From positions 59,662-123,661 of the forward strand of contig JACPIQ010000104.1 of the NCBI GenBank assembly GCA_016188005.1: a DNA stretch of 64,000 nt, given 5' to 3'. A program made the translations under genes and the position numbers. Of the stretch, positions 27,552 through 35,507 are shown piece after piece; the stretch's first letter is position 1, and each line of letters starts with the position of its first letter. This stretch comes from Candidatus Rokuibacteriota bacterium. GTDB taxonomy: Bacteria > Methylomirabilota > Methylomirabilia > Rokubacteriales > CSP1-6. Below the pieces are notes generated by a model. It ran no database searches. It was not told where the DNA came from and was given only the letters and a program-made list of their open reading frames with translations.

Positions 27552-27557
27552 TAGAAT
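27552..27557 (+). promoter_or_regulatory. Possible -10 box before cytochrome paralogue 3
   Basis: TAGAAT lies 8 bases before GTG 27566; there is no Shine-Dalgarno site. It would allow a separate, almost leaderless transcript. Confidence 0.25.
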
Positions 27558-27565
27558 CGGTGCTC

Positions 27566-28585
27566 GTGAGAGCCCCCTCGCTCCTCGCCGCCGTCATCGC
27601 GGCCGCCCTCGTCTCTCCCGTCCCGCTCCTGCATGCCGGCGACTTCCACCATCTCGGCTCCCTCGTCTGCTCCGACTGCCACGTCATTCACTACAGCGAG
27701 ACCCACTTGCAGAGCGGCGCGCCCGGCCCCGACCCTCTCCTGGCCCCCGGCGGCCCCTTCCCCTATCTGCTCAAGTCCGGTCAGGGGCAGCTGTGCCTCG
27801 CCTGCCACGACGGGAGGGCGGACATCGCGGACGTGCGCGGCGCCCACACGGGCACTTACGACAGAGCGGCGGGGCAGCTCAACGTCCTGGGGGACGGGGC
27901 GGCGGTGGAAGGGACGGGGCATACCATCGGCTCCACGGCGACCCCGCCCGGCGGGACATCAGCACCCTCGGGGCTTCAGTGCCGGCACTGCCACGCCACG
28001 CACGGCAACGCCTACTATCGGAACCTCGTGCCCAACCCGGGCGGCGCGACGGGGAAGTACGTCACCTACGTCAGCGGCGGGAGCTACAGCGGGACGGCGG
28101 CCGTGCAGCAGCTCGCCACGGCGCCCATGGCCAGCCACTACGCGACCAGCAATATCCTGTACCGACGGAGCGTGGTGGGAACCACGGATCTCGGGCTGTC
28201 CGAATGGTGCGGCGGCTGCCACCGCGACTTCCACGGGGCGGGAGGTGCCGCCAACATGGGAGGTTCCGCCAGCGGGGACGCGGGCGCCGCGCCGTGGCTC
28301 AGGCATCCGACCCGGGATGTGACCATGGCAGAGGCGGCGGCCAACGGGCGCGTGAATGCGACCCACTGGTTCTCCACGCTGGCCTCTCGGGTCCCCGTCG
28401 TGTCGCCCGGCGGGAGCATTCCGGGCGCCGCGGGGACCAGCGACAACGAGGTGTTCTGCGGCTCGTGCCACAAGGCGCATGGGTCCACCAACCGCAAGGG
28501 GCTGATCTTCGACGACGAGACGACGGCCGCGCCCGGGGACGGGAGCCAGCAGAGGGACACATGCCAGCAGTGCCACTACCAGTGA
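27566..28585 (+). CDS. OmcS-like hexahaem cytochrome, paralogue 3
   Basis: 339 residues with GTG 27566 as start; GTG 27560 is equally in frame. Signal peptide ends LHA; the mature protein starts GDFHHLG. Six CXXCH sites: CSDCH, CLACH, CRHCH, CGGCH, CGSCH and CQQCH. The proposed inter-subunit His is kept in CHVIH. NAYYRNL, CHRDFHG, LRHPTRD and CHKAHGSTN place it in the same family, but it is the most divergent of the three. It overlaps the propeller lipoprotein gene by one base. Confidence 0.83.
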   Translation: MRAPSLLAAVIAAALVSPVPLLHAGDFHHLGSLVCSDCHVIHYSETHLQSGAPGPDPLLAPGGPFPYLLKSGQGQLCLACHDGRADIADVRGAHTGTYDRAAGQLNVLGDGAAVEGTGHTIGSTATPPGGTSAPSGLQCRHCHATHGNAYYRNLVPNPGGATGKYVTYVSGGSYSGTAAVQQLATAPMASHYATSNILYRRSVVGTTDLGLSEWCGGCHRDFHGAGGAANMGGSASGDAGAAPWLRHPTRDVTMAEAAANGRVNATHWFSTLASRVPVVSPGGSIPGAAGTSDNEVFCGSCHKAHGSTNRKGLIFDDETTAAPGDGSQQRDTCQQCHYQ

Positions 28586-29997
28586 TGGGTCGGGGGGTGA
28601 GAGGGGCGTGGGGGATCCTCGCCGTGCTCCTCCTCGCGGCCTGCAACGTCGCCGGCCCGCCCCTGCCCGCCGGACCACGCCCCGGCGAGGGGCGCGTGTC
28701 GCTCTACCTCAACGGGCCGGCCGCCGCCCCCCTGGAGATCACCTTCGAGCTGACCTCGATCGGCGCCCTGATCGACGACGGGCTCCCCGCTCCCCTTCGC
28801 GCCGCCCCGCGCCGGATCGCCTCGCTGGAGGTGGTCGAGCGCCAGATCCTGCTCGCCGAGGCTTTCCTCCCCCAGGGCCGCTACCGGAAGCTCGCGCTGG
28901 GTATCACGAAGGCGAGGGTGCGTCAGGAGGGCAGGTGGGTGGACCTCTCCACGCCGCCCGAGGGGGTCCGGATCGACACCGACTTCGAGATCCGGCGCGG
29001 CGAGGCCACCGCCCTCTTCATGACCTGGGACGTGGGGCGCAGCATCGAGCGGGAAGCCTTCTTCCGCCCTGCCTTCGCGCTGGAGGGCAGGGGGCAGGAG
29101 CTGCGGCGCGTTCTCGCCTACGTGAGCAACGAGGGCTCCGACACCGTCTCGGTGATCGACCGCTCGCTGGACCGCGTCGTCGCCGTGCTGGCCGTGGGGC
29201 GGGCCCCCCGCGGGCTCGCCGTCACCCGCGACACCTCCCGGGCCTTCGTCGTCAACTCGGGCGAGAGCACGCTGGGGGTCATCGACGTCAACAGCAACCG
29301 CGTGATCCACACGACGAACCTGGAGGTGGGGGCCGGCGCCTCCGATGCGGTGATCACCCCGGACGGGCGGACGCTCTACGTGACGAACACGGCGCTCAAC
29401 AGCGTGTCCGCCATCGACGCCCAGAGCTTCCAGACCGTCAGGGCCGTGCCCGTCGGGCTCAGGCCTGCGGGGCTGGCCCTGATCCCGCCGCGCGCCGGGC
29501 TCCTGGTGGCCAATGGCGGATCCAACACGGTCTCGCTGATCGACACGTCGCGCAACGCCGTGGCGGCGACCATCCCCGTGGACTTCCAGCCGTCCAACCT
29601 GGCGGTGGACGCGACAGGCGGCCAGGCATTCGTGCCTCACCTGGGCTCTCCGCGCCTCTCCGTCGTGTCGCTGAGCGCCTTGCGTTCCGTGAGGACGGTC
29701 ACGGTGGGTGTGGCGGCTGCCGTGCTCCCCGAGGGCGAAGTCGGGGGGACCCGGCTCCTGATCGCCAGGCCGCGCGAGGCGCGCGTGTCCCTCTTCGACG
29801 TCGGGCTCAACGCCGAGGTGGACTCCATCGCCGTGGGCGAGGAGCCCCGCTATCTCGCCCTGGAGCCCGACCGGGAGAAGCTCTACGTGGTGAACCGGGG
29901 CTCGGACACGGTCACGGTCATCGATCGCTTCTCGCGCCGGGTGCGCGCCACGATCCAGGTGGGCAAGCGCCCGTACGCGATCGTCCTCGTCCCGTGA
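28585..29997 (+). CDS. YVTN beta-propeller lipoprotein
   Basis: 470 residues. Lipoprotein signal LLLAAC, lipid Cys near 18. Residues ~30-165 form a beta domain (GRVSLYLNGPAAAPLEITFELTSIGALIDDG) that resembles DUF4382-type lipoprotein domains. From ~170 a seven-bladed propeller of YVTN repeats follows: YVSNEGSDTVSVIDRS, FVVNSGESTLGVIDVN, YVTNTALNSVSAIDAQ, LVANGGSNTVSLIDTS and YVVNRGSDTVTVIDRF. No haem sites. It is inside the cytochrome operon with one- and four-base overlaps to its neighbours, so it probably binds or anchors a cytochrome partner at the outer membrane. Confidence 0.85.
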   Translation: MGRGVRGAWGILAVLLLAACNVAGPPLPAGPRPGEGRVSLYLNGPAAAPLEITFELTSIGALIDDGLPAPLRAAPRRIASLEVVERQILLAEAFLPQGRYRKLALGITKARVRQEGRWVDLSTPPEGVRIDTDFEIRRGEATALFMTWDVGRSIEREAFFRPAFALEGRGQELRRVLAYVSNEGSDTVSVIDRSLDRVVAVLAVGRAPRGLAVTRDTSRAFVVNSGESTLGVIDVNSNRVIHTTNLEVGAGASDAVITPDGRTLYVTNTALNSVSAIDAQSFQTVRAVPVGLRPAGLALIPPRAGLLVANGGSNTVSLIDTSRNAVAATIPVDFQPSNLAVDATGGQAFVPHLGSPRLSVVSLSALRSVRTVTVGVAAAVLPEGEVGGTRLLIARPREARVSLFDVGLNAEVDSIAVGEEPRYLALEPDREKLYVVNRGSDTVTVIDRFSRRVRATIQVGKRPYAIVLVP

Positions 29998-31586
29998 GCC
30001 CCCGCATCGCGCCCCTTCTCGCCGTCTCCGTGCTGGGGGGCGCGCTTCTCGCCACGCCCGGCTCGATGCACGGCCGCGGCGGCGTGTACAACCAGACGCG
30101 GCACGCCGATCCCGTCACCGGCGTCTTGCGGATCTCGGACTGGGCCCGGGGGGACTGCGGCCAGTGTCATGCCCCCCACGACGGCAGCGCGCCGACCGCC
30201 TTCGCCCTCTTCGCCCCGAACACGAACGGGCTCTGCTACACCTCGGGCTGCCACTCCGGGAACTCGGCGAATGCCATCTACCAGGGCCCGGGGAGCTACG
30301 ACGCCTCCACGCACGCGACCCGGAGCGGCATGGTGTGGCCTGGAGCGGATGCCACCCTGGATGCCGCGGCGCCGCGCGCGCGCCCCGCGGGCGACTGGGG
30401 CAAGTGCGTGAACTGCCACGACGTGCACGGCTACAACATGGACGGCGCGGGGCTGATCCCGAGCCTCGCGGTGTCCCGCGAGGAGAGGCTCTGCCTCGTC
30501 TGCCACGACGGCTCGCCGGCTGCCAGGAACATCAAGGCCGAGGTGAACAAGGCCGCCAGGCACCCCGTCGCCTCCTCCGGCAGACACAGCGCCGCCGAAG
30601 CCGGGACGCCTGGCGCGTACGGGGCCGGGCCCCCGGACCGCCGCCACGCCGAGTGCGTGGACTGCCACAACCCCCACTACGCGCGGGCTGGTTCCCCGAC
30701 CCCGGCCACGACGTCCTATCCGATCATGGGGGTGGGGCGCATCTCCGTGCTGAACGGCCCCGCCGGGAGCACGCCTGCCTTCACGTATGTCCCGGCCTCC
30801 AGCGTCACGCCGCCGGTGGCCGAGTACCAGCTCTGCTTCAAGTGCCACTCATCGTGGACCAGCCTGCCGGTCGGGGCCCGGGACACGGCCGTGGAGTTCA
30901 ACACGAACAACGAGTCGTTCCACCCGGTCGAGGGAGCGGGCAGGAACACGACGGCCGCCATGACGGCAAGCCTCAGCGGCGGCACCGGCACCCCGCGCCT
31001 CACCACCTCGAGCACGATCTGGTGCAGCGACTGTCACAACAGCGACGCCATCCCCACCACCGTCAGCACGCTGTCGGGCTATTCCGGGGCGGTTCCCAAG
31101 GGGCCCCATGGATCGAATGTCGGCTCGGCCGATGTGAACCTGAGCCGGAAGATCCTCCGGGCGAACTACCGCGTGACCCTGCTGCCGAGCAACGCCGCCT
31201 ACAGCGCGAGCAACTTCACGCTGTGCTTCATCTGCCACGCCTCGGCTCCCTTCGCGGACGCCAGCAAGCGCAGCCGGCCGGACACGAATTTCCGCCTCCA
31301 CGGCTATCACATGACGGACATCGCGGGGGAGTCCGGTGGCGTCGCGGGCAGCCTCGACACGCCGGGCAACGGGAGGGCGGGTCAGGGCAATGCCGTCTGC
31401 AAGGAGTGCCACTACACGCTGCACGGCACCAGGCTCACCTATCACGAGGCCAACCGGAGCTACAGCCGGCTGGTGAGCTTCTCGCCGAGCATCTCGGGTC
31501 CCGGGGGAACCGGGGCGCCCTCCTGGACCGGCAAGAGCTGCAGCCTCAGATGCCACGGCAAGGCCCACTCTCCCAAGACGTACTGA
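29994..31586 (+). CDS. Octa- to decahaem c-type cytochrome
   Basis: 530 residues from GTG 29994, overlapping the previous stop (GTGA). Signal peptide at ~5-25. Eight CXXCH sites: CGQCH, CVNCH, CLVCH, CVDCH, CFKCH, CSDCH, CFICH and CKECH. There are also CYTSGCH (CX4CH) and a C-terminal CSLRCH (CX3CH), so up to ten haems. CHAPHDGS and CHDVHGYN-type pairs recall cell-surface multihaem cytochromes. Position between the filament cytochromes and the outer-membrane barrel suggests it passes electrons across or at the outer membrane. Confidence 0.82.
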   Translation: MSPRIAPLLAVSVLGGALLATPGSMHGRGGVYNQTRHADPVTGVLRISDWARGDCGQCHAPHDGSAPTAFALFAPNTNGLCYTSGCHSGNSANAIYQGPGSYDASTHATRSGMVWPGADATLDAAAPRARPAGDWGKCVNCHDVHGYNMDGAGLIPSLAVSREERLCLVCHDGSPAARNIKAEVNKAARHPVASSGRHSAAEAGTPGAYGAGPPDRRHAECVDCHNPHYARAGSPTPATTSYPIMGVGRISVLNGPAGSTPAFTYVPASSVTPPVAEYQLCFKCHSSWTSLPVGARDTAVEFNTNNESFHPVEGAGRNTTAAMTASLSGGTGTPRLTTSSTIWCSDCHNSDAIPTTVSTLSGYSGAVPKGPHGSNVGSADVNLSRKILRANYRVTLLPSNAAYSASNFTLCFICHASAPFADASKRSRPDTNFRLHGYHMTDIAGESGGVAGSLDTPGNGRAGQGNAVCKECHYTLHGTRLTYHEANRSYSRLVSFSPSISGPGGTGAPSWTGKSCSLRCHGKAHSPKTY

Positions 31587-31614
31587 GTGCTCACGGACCG
31601 GGAGCGGGGCGGAC

Positions 31615-31620
31615 TACGAT
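31615..31620 (+). promoter_or_regulatory. Possible internal -10 box before the barrel gene
   Basis: TACGAT, about 24 bases before ATG 31644. Same sequence as the box at 60384. Weak evidence alone. Confidence 0.2.
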
Positions 31621-31643
31621 GCTGGCCAGGCAGGACGAGGAGG

Positions 31644-33830
31644 ATGAGCGGCAGCGGGACGGGGAGAGGACATGCGCTGCGGCGGGTCTTCGGAGCCGCG
31701 GTCGCACTCCTGTCCCTGTCGTGGGTTCCGGCCCATGGCCAGGAGCTCCACGGGCTCTTCACCGGCTCCACCAGCGCCACGACGAGCGAGTCCTCGCAGG
31801 GGACTCGCGCCGAATTTCAGAACACCCGGGAGGCCGTGGACCTGAACTGGAACAAGCCCATCTCCCCGACGCTCGGGTACCGGCTCAGCTTGCGCTCCGA
31901 ACGCGTCGATAGCACGAGCAGCCTCAGCGGCGCCGGCCAGCAGACCACGACCGACTCCTCGTCGCTGCTGGTCCAGCCCGTGCTCGACGTCACCCTGGCC
32001 TCGCCCGGCTACACCCTCAGCGCCGGATTGCGGCTGCGCGAGCTGTTCACCGAGGAGGACAAGGCCGAGGAGGTGACGCTCAGCGAACGCACCGCCTTCG
32101 CCCGCTTCAGTTACAGCCCGGAGCAGCTCCCGTCGGTGGCCCTCATGCTGGAGCAGTCCACCTCGGCGGACGACCGGAGCCCGCAGACCCGGGACGAGAC
32201 CGATACCCGGTACCAGCTCTCGAGCCAGTACACGCTGGGGGGCCTCGCCAACCTCGCCTACAACTTCAGCCGGCAGGTCCACGAGGACCACCTGGAGGCG
32301 CGCACCCAGACCCAGGACACCCACACCGGCTCCGCGGGGTTCGCCCAGAAGTTCCTCGGCGACACGCTGTCCGTCCAGGCCGATCTCTCTCTGAACTACA
32401 GCAAGACGCTCGAGGAGTTCTTCGTGCCGGGCACGGCAGAGATTGGCCGGACGCTGGCCAGCGGGCTTCGGGCCGGCCCGGATGCCTCGCCCGCCAACTC
32501 CGCGGATGTGCCGCTGGTGACGGAGCCGGCGCTGCTGAGCGGTGCGGCGAACGTCCCGCTGACGCTGCTCTCGGCCATCGGCTTCGGGCTTGTGGCGCCC
32601 GAGACCGTGTCGGAGATCGAGATCTCGCTGGCGGCCGAGCCTCCCTTCGTCCTCCCCGCCACCCTGACGTCGTCCGTGACGATTCGCGTCTTCTCCACCG
32701 ACGACCCGACCCTCGTCACCTGGACGGAGGCTGCGGGGGTGGCGGGGAGCTTCGATCCGCTGCAGAACCGCCTCACGCTCACCTTCGCCAGCACCACGGC
32801 GCGCTTCTTCAAGGCCTATGTGAGCCGGAACGACTTCGGCGCGCTGCTCAAGGCCACCGGCATCGCCGCGCCCAGGACGACCACCGTCGTCGCCGGAACC
32901 ACGCTGTCCCGGAGCACGAGCGGCGGCACGGTCAGCGCGGGACTCTCGTACACGCCGATCCAGATGCTGACGGCCGCGTACAACGTCAGCCTGACGCAGA
33001 ACACGCAGGACCCCGAGGCGATCGAGTCGACGAGTGGGTCGCACTCGTTCAGCCTGACGGCACGGCCTCATCGCCTCGTGAACACGGCGGCGACGTACCA
33101 GTACAGCTGGAGCGGCACCAGCCAGGCGGGGGCCCAGGACACGACGCAGACCTCCTACACGCTGAGCGCCGGCTGGACGCCCCTGCAGACGCTGAGCACC
33201 ACGCTCACCCTGGCCCGGAACGAGAGCGAGGTGGCAGGGGTGCTCGAGAGCCGCAGCGACACGGCCAGCCTCGGCGCTGCCGCCAAGGTCTTCCCCGGGC
33301 TGAACCTGGACTCCTCGTTCGCGCTCTCCAGGGCCCAGAGCTTCACCTCCGAGCAGGAGATCGTCGGCCAGGACGCCCTGTTCCGGGCGACAGCCCAGAT
33401 CACACCCTGGATCAGCACGGTGGGGAATTACGGCATCCAGATCAGGGAGACCACCCCGGCGCCCGCCGGATCGGACGCCGTCGCGGTGACCCACAGCGTG
33501 GGCGGTGGCACCGTGTACACCCTGTCGCGGCTCGTCAACTTCACGACCCGCTTCGACTACGTGGCGAGCCCGGACGGGTCGAGCCTCTCCCAGCAGTACA
33601 AGGTCGACTGGGTGCCGACCTCGAAGACCTCGTTCTTCGTCAGCTATGGCACCACGCAGCAGCACATGGGGGAGATCCAGGGCGGCTCGGATACGATCAC
33701 GCTCAACGGGCGGTGGAGCATCAACCGGGCCGTGGATCTTAGTGCAGACTACTCATTCTCCCGGACCACCAGCGGGACCACCTCGCAGGAGGTACAATCC
33801 ATGAGTGCATCCGCGAGCCTGCGCTTCTGA
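31644..33830 (+). CDS. Large outer-membrane beta-barrel protein
   Basis: 728 residues from ATG 31644 behind GACGAGGAGG; an in-frame GTG lies at 31587. Signal peptide ends AHG or nearby. The mature part is a long series of alternating strands rich in Ser, Thr, Tyr and Leu with short turns, ending in the aromatic SASLRF typical of Bam-assembled barrels. Apart from the signal region there are no cysteines. A globular insert lies at ~300-400 (EPPFVLPATLTSSVTIRVFSTDD). Size and place beside multihaem cytochromes suit an MtrB/PioB-like conduit sheath or a secretion pore for the filament cytochrome. No sequence signature decides between these. Confidence 0.78.
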   Translation: MSGSGTGRGHALRRVFGAAVALLSLSWVPAHGQELHGLFTGSTSATTSESSQGTRAEFQNTREAVDLNWNKPISPTLGYRLSLRSERVDSTSSLSGAGQQTTTDSSSLLVQPVLDVTLASPGYTLSAGLRLRELFTEEDKAEEVTLSERTAFARFSYSPEQLPSVALMLEQSTSADDRSPQTRDETDTRYQLSSQYTLGGLANLAYNFSRQVHEDHLEARTQTQDTHTGSAGFAQKFLGDTLSVQADLSLNYSKTLEEFFVPGTAEIGRTLASGLRAGPDASPANSADVPLVTEPALLSGAANVPLTLLSAIGFGLVAPETVSEIEISLAAEPPFVLPATLTSSVTIRVFSTDDPTLVTWTEAAGVAGSFDPLQNRLTLTFASTTARFFKAYVSRNDFGALLKATGIAAPRTTTVVAGTTLSRSTSGGTVSAGLSYTPIQMLTAAYNVSLTQNTQDPEAIESTSGSHSFSLTARPHRLVNTAATYQYSWSGTSQAGAQDTTQTSYTLSAGWTPLQTLSTTLTLARNESEVAGVLESRSDTASLGAAAKVFPGLNLDSSFALSRAQSFTSEQEIVGQDALFRATAQITPWISTVGNYGIQIRETTPAPAGSDAVAVTHSVGGGTVYTLSRLVNFTTRFDYVASPDGSSLSQQYKVDWVPTSKTSFFVSYGTTQQHMGEIQGGSDTITLNGRWSINRAVDLSADYSFSRTTSGTTSQEVQSMSASASLRF

Positions 33831-33840
33831 TGGGGCCGAG

Positions 33841-34404
33841 GTGACACGCCCCGTCGCCTGGGCCGCGCTGCTCGCTCTCCTCGTCCTGGCGGGCTGCGCC
33901 CGGCCGCAGTTCTTCATTCATCAGACCTACGATTTCAGCATCGTGAAGAAGGTCGCGGTCCTGCCGCTGGAGAACCTCACCGCCGACCAGCTGGCCGGCG
34001 AGCGCGTGCGGAAGGCGGTCATCGCAGAGCTGCTCGCGGCCGGGGTCGTGGACGTGGTCGAGCCGGGGCAGGTCAACCGTGCGCTGAACCAGCTCAACAT
34101 CCAGGCCGTGACGGCGGTCTCCGCGGACGACTTCAAGAAGCTGGGGGCGAGCCTCGGCGTCCAGGCCATCTTTCTGGGCTCGCTGGACGTCTATGACCGG
34201 ATCAGCCTGGGAGGCGGCTCGTTTCCCGAGGTCACGATCAGCCTGCGGGCCGTGGATCCGGCCACCGGGACCATCGTGTGGTCGGCGACCCACAGCGGGG
34301 GAGGCGTGGGCATCGTGGGCCGCCTGTTCGGCTTCGGCGGCGACACCATGAGCGAGGCGACACAGAAGACCATCCGCGCCGCCCTGGCGACCCTGTTCAG
34401 GTGA
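33841..34404 (+). CDS. CsgG/GNA1162-like lipoprotein
   Basis: 187 residues from GTG 33841 after GGCCGAG. Lipoprotein signal LLVLAGC, lipid Cys near 19. Core KKVAVLPLENLTADQLAGERVRKAVIAELL, then DVVEPGQVNRAL and ATGTIVWSATHS, which is the fold of CsgG-type outer-membrane assembly lipoproteins. CsgG forms the pore that exports curli fibre subunits; these smaller relatives are usually periplasmic accessory proteins. In this cluster it may help export or anchor the cytochrome filament (inference). It overlaps the next gene by one base. Confidence 0.75.
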   Translation: MTRPVAWAALLALLVLAGCARPQFFIHQTYDFSIVKKVAVLPLENLTADQLAGERVRKAVIAELLAAGVVDVVEPGQVNRALNQLNIQAVTAVSADDFKKLGASLGVQAIFLGSLDVYDRISLGGGSFPEVTISLRAVDPATGTIVWSATHSGGGVGIVGRLFGFGGDTMSEATQKTIRAALATLFR

Positions 34405-35507
34405 TGCGGCCGGCGCGCGGACGGTGCATGCGGTGGCCGGGCGCGTTCGCGCTCGTCACGCTGGCCGCGCTGGGGGGAGGGGCTGCGGCCAGCGCCCAGG
34501 AGCCGGCGGTGCTGGCGCTGCTGCCCTTCGAGAACGTGAGCGGGCATGTGGCCGGCGCGCGGGTGATCATGCCGATCCTGGAGCGGGCGCTGGCCGACAG
34601 CGGGTACCGGGCGCTGGGCCCGGGGCAGCTGGAGCCCTTCCTCGCGCGCCAGCGGATCAGGAACACCGGCCAGCTCAGCCGGACCCATCTGGCCGCCCTC
34701 CGCCGCGAGCTCGGGGTGGCCCGGGCGCTGGTCGGGTCGGTGGCGATCTTCAACGACTCGGCCGAGAACCCCCAGTGGGGGCTCTCCGCGCGGATCCTGG
34801 CGACGGACTCGGGGGCCATCCTCTGGGCGGCCAGTGCGGGGCTCACCGGGGACGACTTCACCATCGCGCTCGGGCTCGGCACCATCACCTCGGCGGAGCG
34901 GCTGGCGGCCGAGACGGTGAAGGCGCTCCTGCGCGACCTCCCGGGCGCGGGTGAGCCCCTGCGGCTGCCGCCGGGCCGGGCGCCGCTGCTGCCTCGGCTG
35001 TTCGGCGTCAAGGCCGCTTTCCGCAGCCCGGTGCTGGACTCCGATCCTCCGAAGCGTGTCGCTGTGCTGCCCTTCGAGAACGTCTCCGACCGGAAGGGAG
35101 CCGCGCGGATCGTCGCCGACGTCCTCACCACCGTCCTCGCCCGGCGCGGGCGCTTCGAAGTCGTGGAGCCGGGCACGGTGAGCGAGGCGCTCGTCGCCGT
35201 CGGTGCCGCGCCCTACGGGACCATCGACCTCGACACGCTGGGCGCCCTGCGCCAGCGGCTCGAGGTGGACGCCATCATCCTGGGGACGGTCTTCAGCTAC
35301 AGCGAGGGACTCAAGAAGGCGGCGACGACCTCACCGGAGGTCGCGCTCGACGCCCGGATGCTGGACGCGCACAGCGGCCGCATCCTCTGGGTCGCGGAGC
35401 GGGCGCGGGCCGGCGAGGATTCCCGCATCGCGCTTCACTTCGGCACGATCCGAGCCATGGTGCCGCTGGTCTTCCGGGTCGTCAGCGAGATGCTCGGGAC
35501 GCTGTGA
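34404..35507 (+). CDS. Protein with duplicated CsgG-like domain
   Basis: 367 residues, ATG 34404 overlapping the previous stop; a second ATG lies at 34428. Signal peptide ends ASA. Two copies of the CsgG-like core are fused. The first starts VLALLPFENVSGHVAGARVI (~35) and the second VAVLPFENVSDRKGAARIVADVL (~215). Each continues with an L-G-V-x-A/I-x-x-G-x-V strand and a closing SGAILWAA or SGRILWVAE motif. The tandem arrangement with the preceding single-domain paralogue gives three copies in a row. Probably periplasmic; assembly role inferred from context only. Confidence 0.72.
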   Translation: MRPARGRCMRWPGAFALVTLAALGGGAAASAQEPAVLALLPFENVSGHVAGARVIMPILERALADSGYRALGPGQLEPFLARQRIRNTGQLSRTHLAALRRELGVARALVGSVAIFNDSAENPQWGLSARILATDSGAILWAASAGLTGDDFTIALGLGTITSAERLAAETVKALLRDLPGAGEPLRLPPGRAPLLPRLFGVKAAFRSPVLDSDPPKRVAVLPFENVSDRKGAARIVADVLTTVLARRGRFEVVEPGTVSEALVAVGAAPYGTIDLDTLGALRQRLEVDAIILGTVFSYSEGLKKAATTSPEVALDARMLDAHSGRILWVAERARAGEDSRIALHFGTIRAMVPLVFRVVSEMLGTL

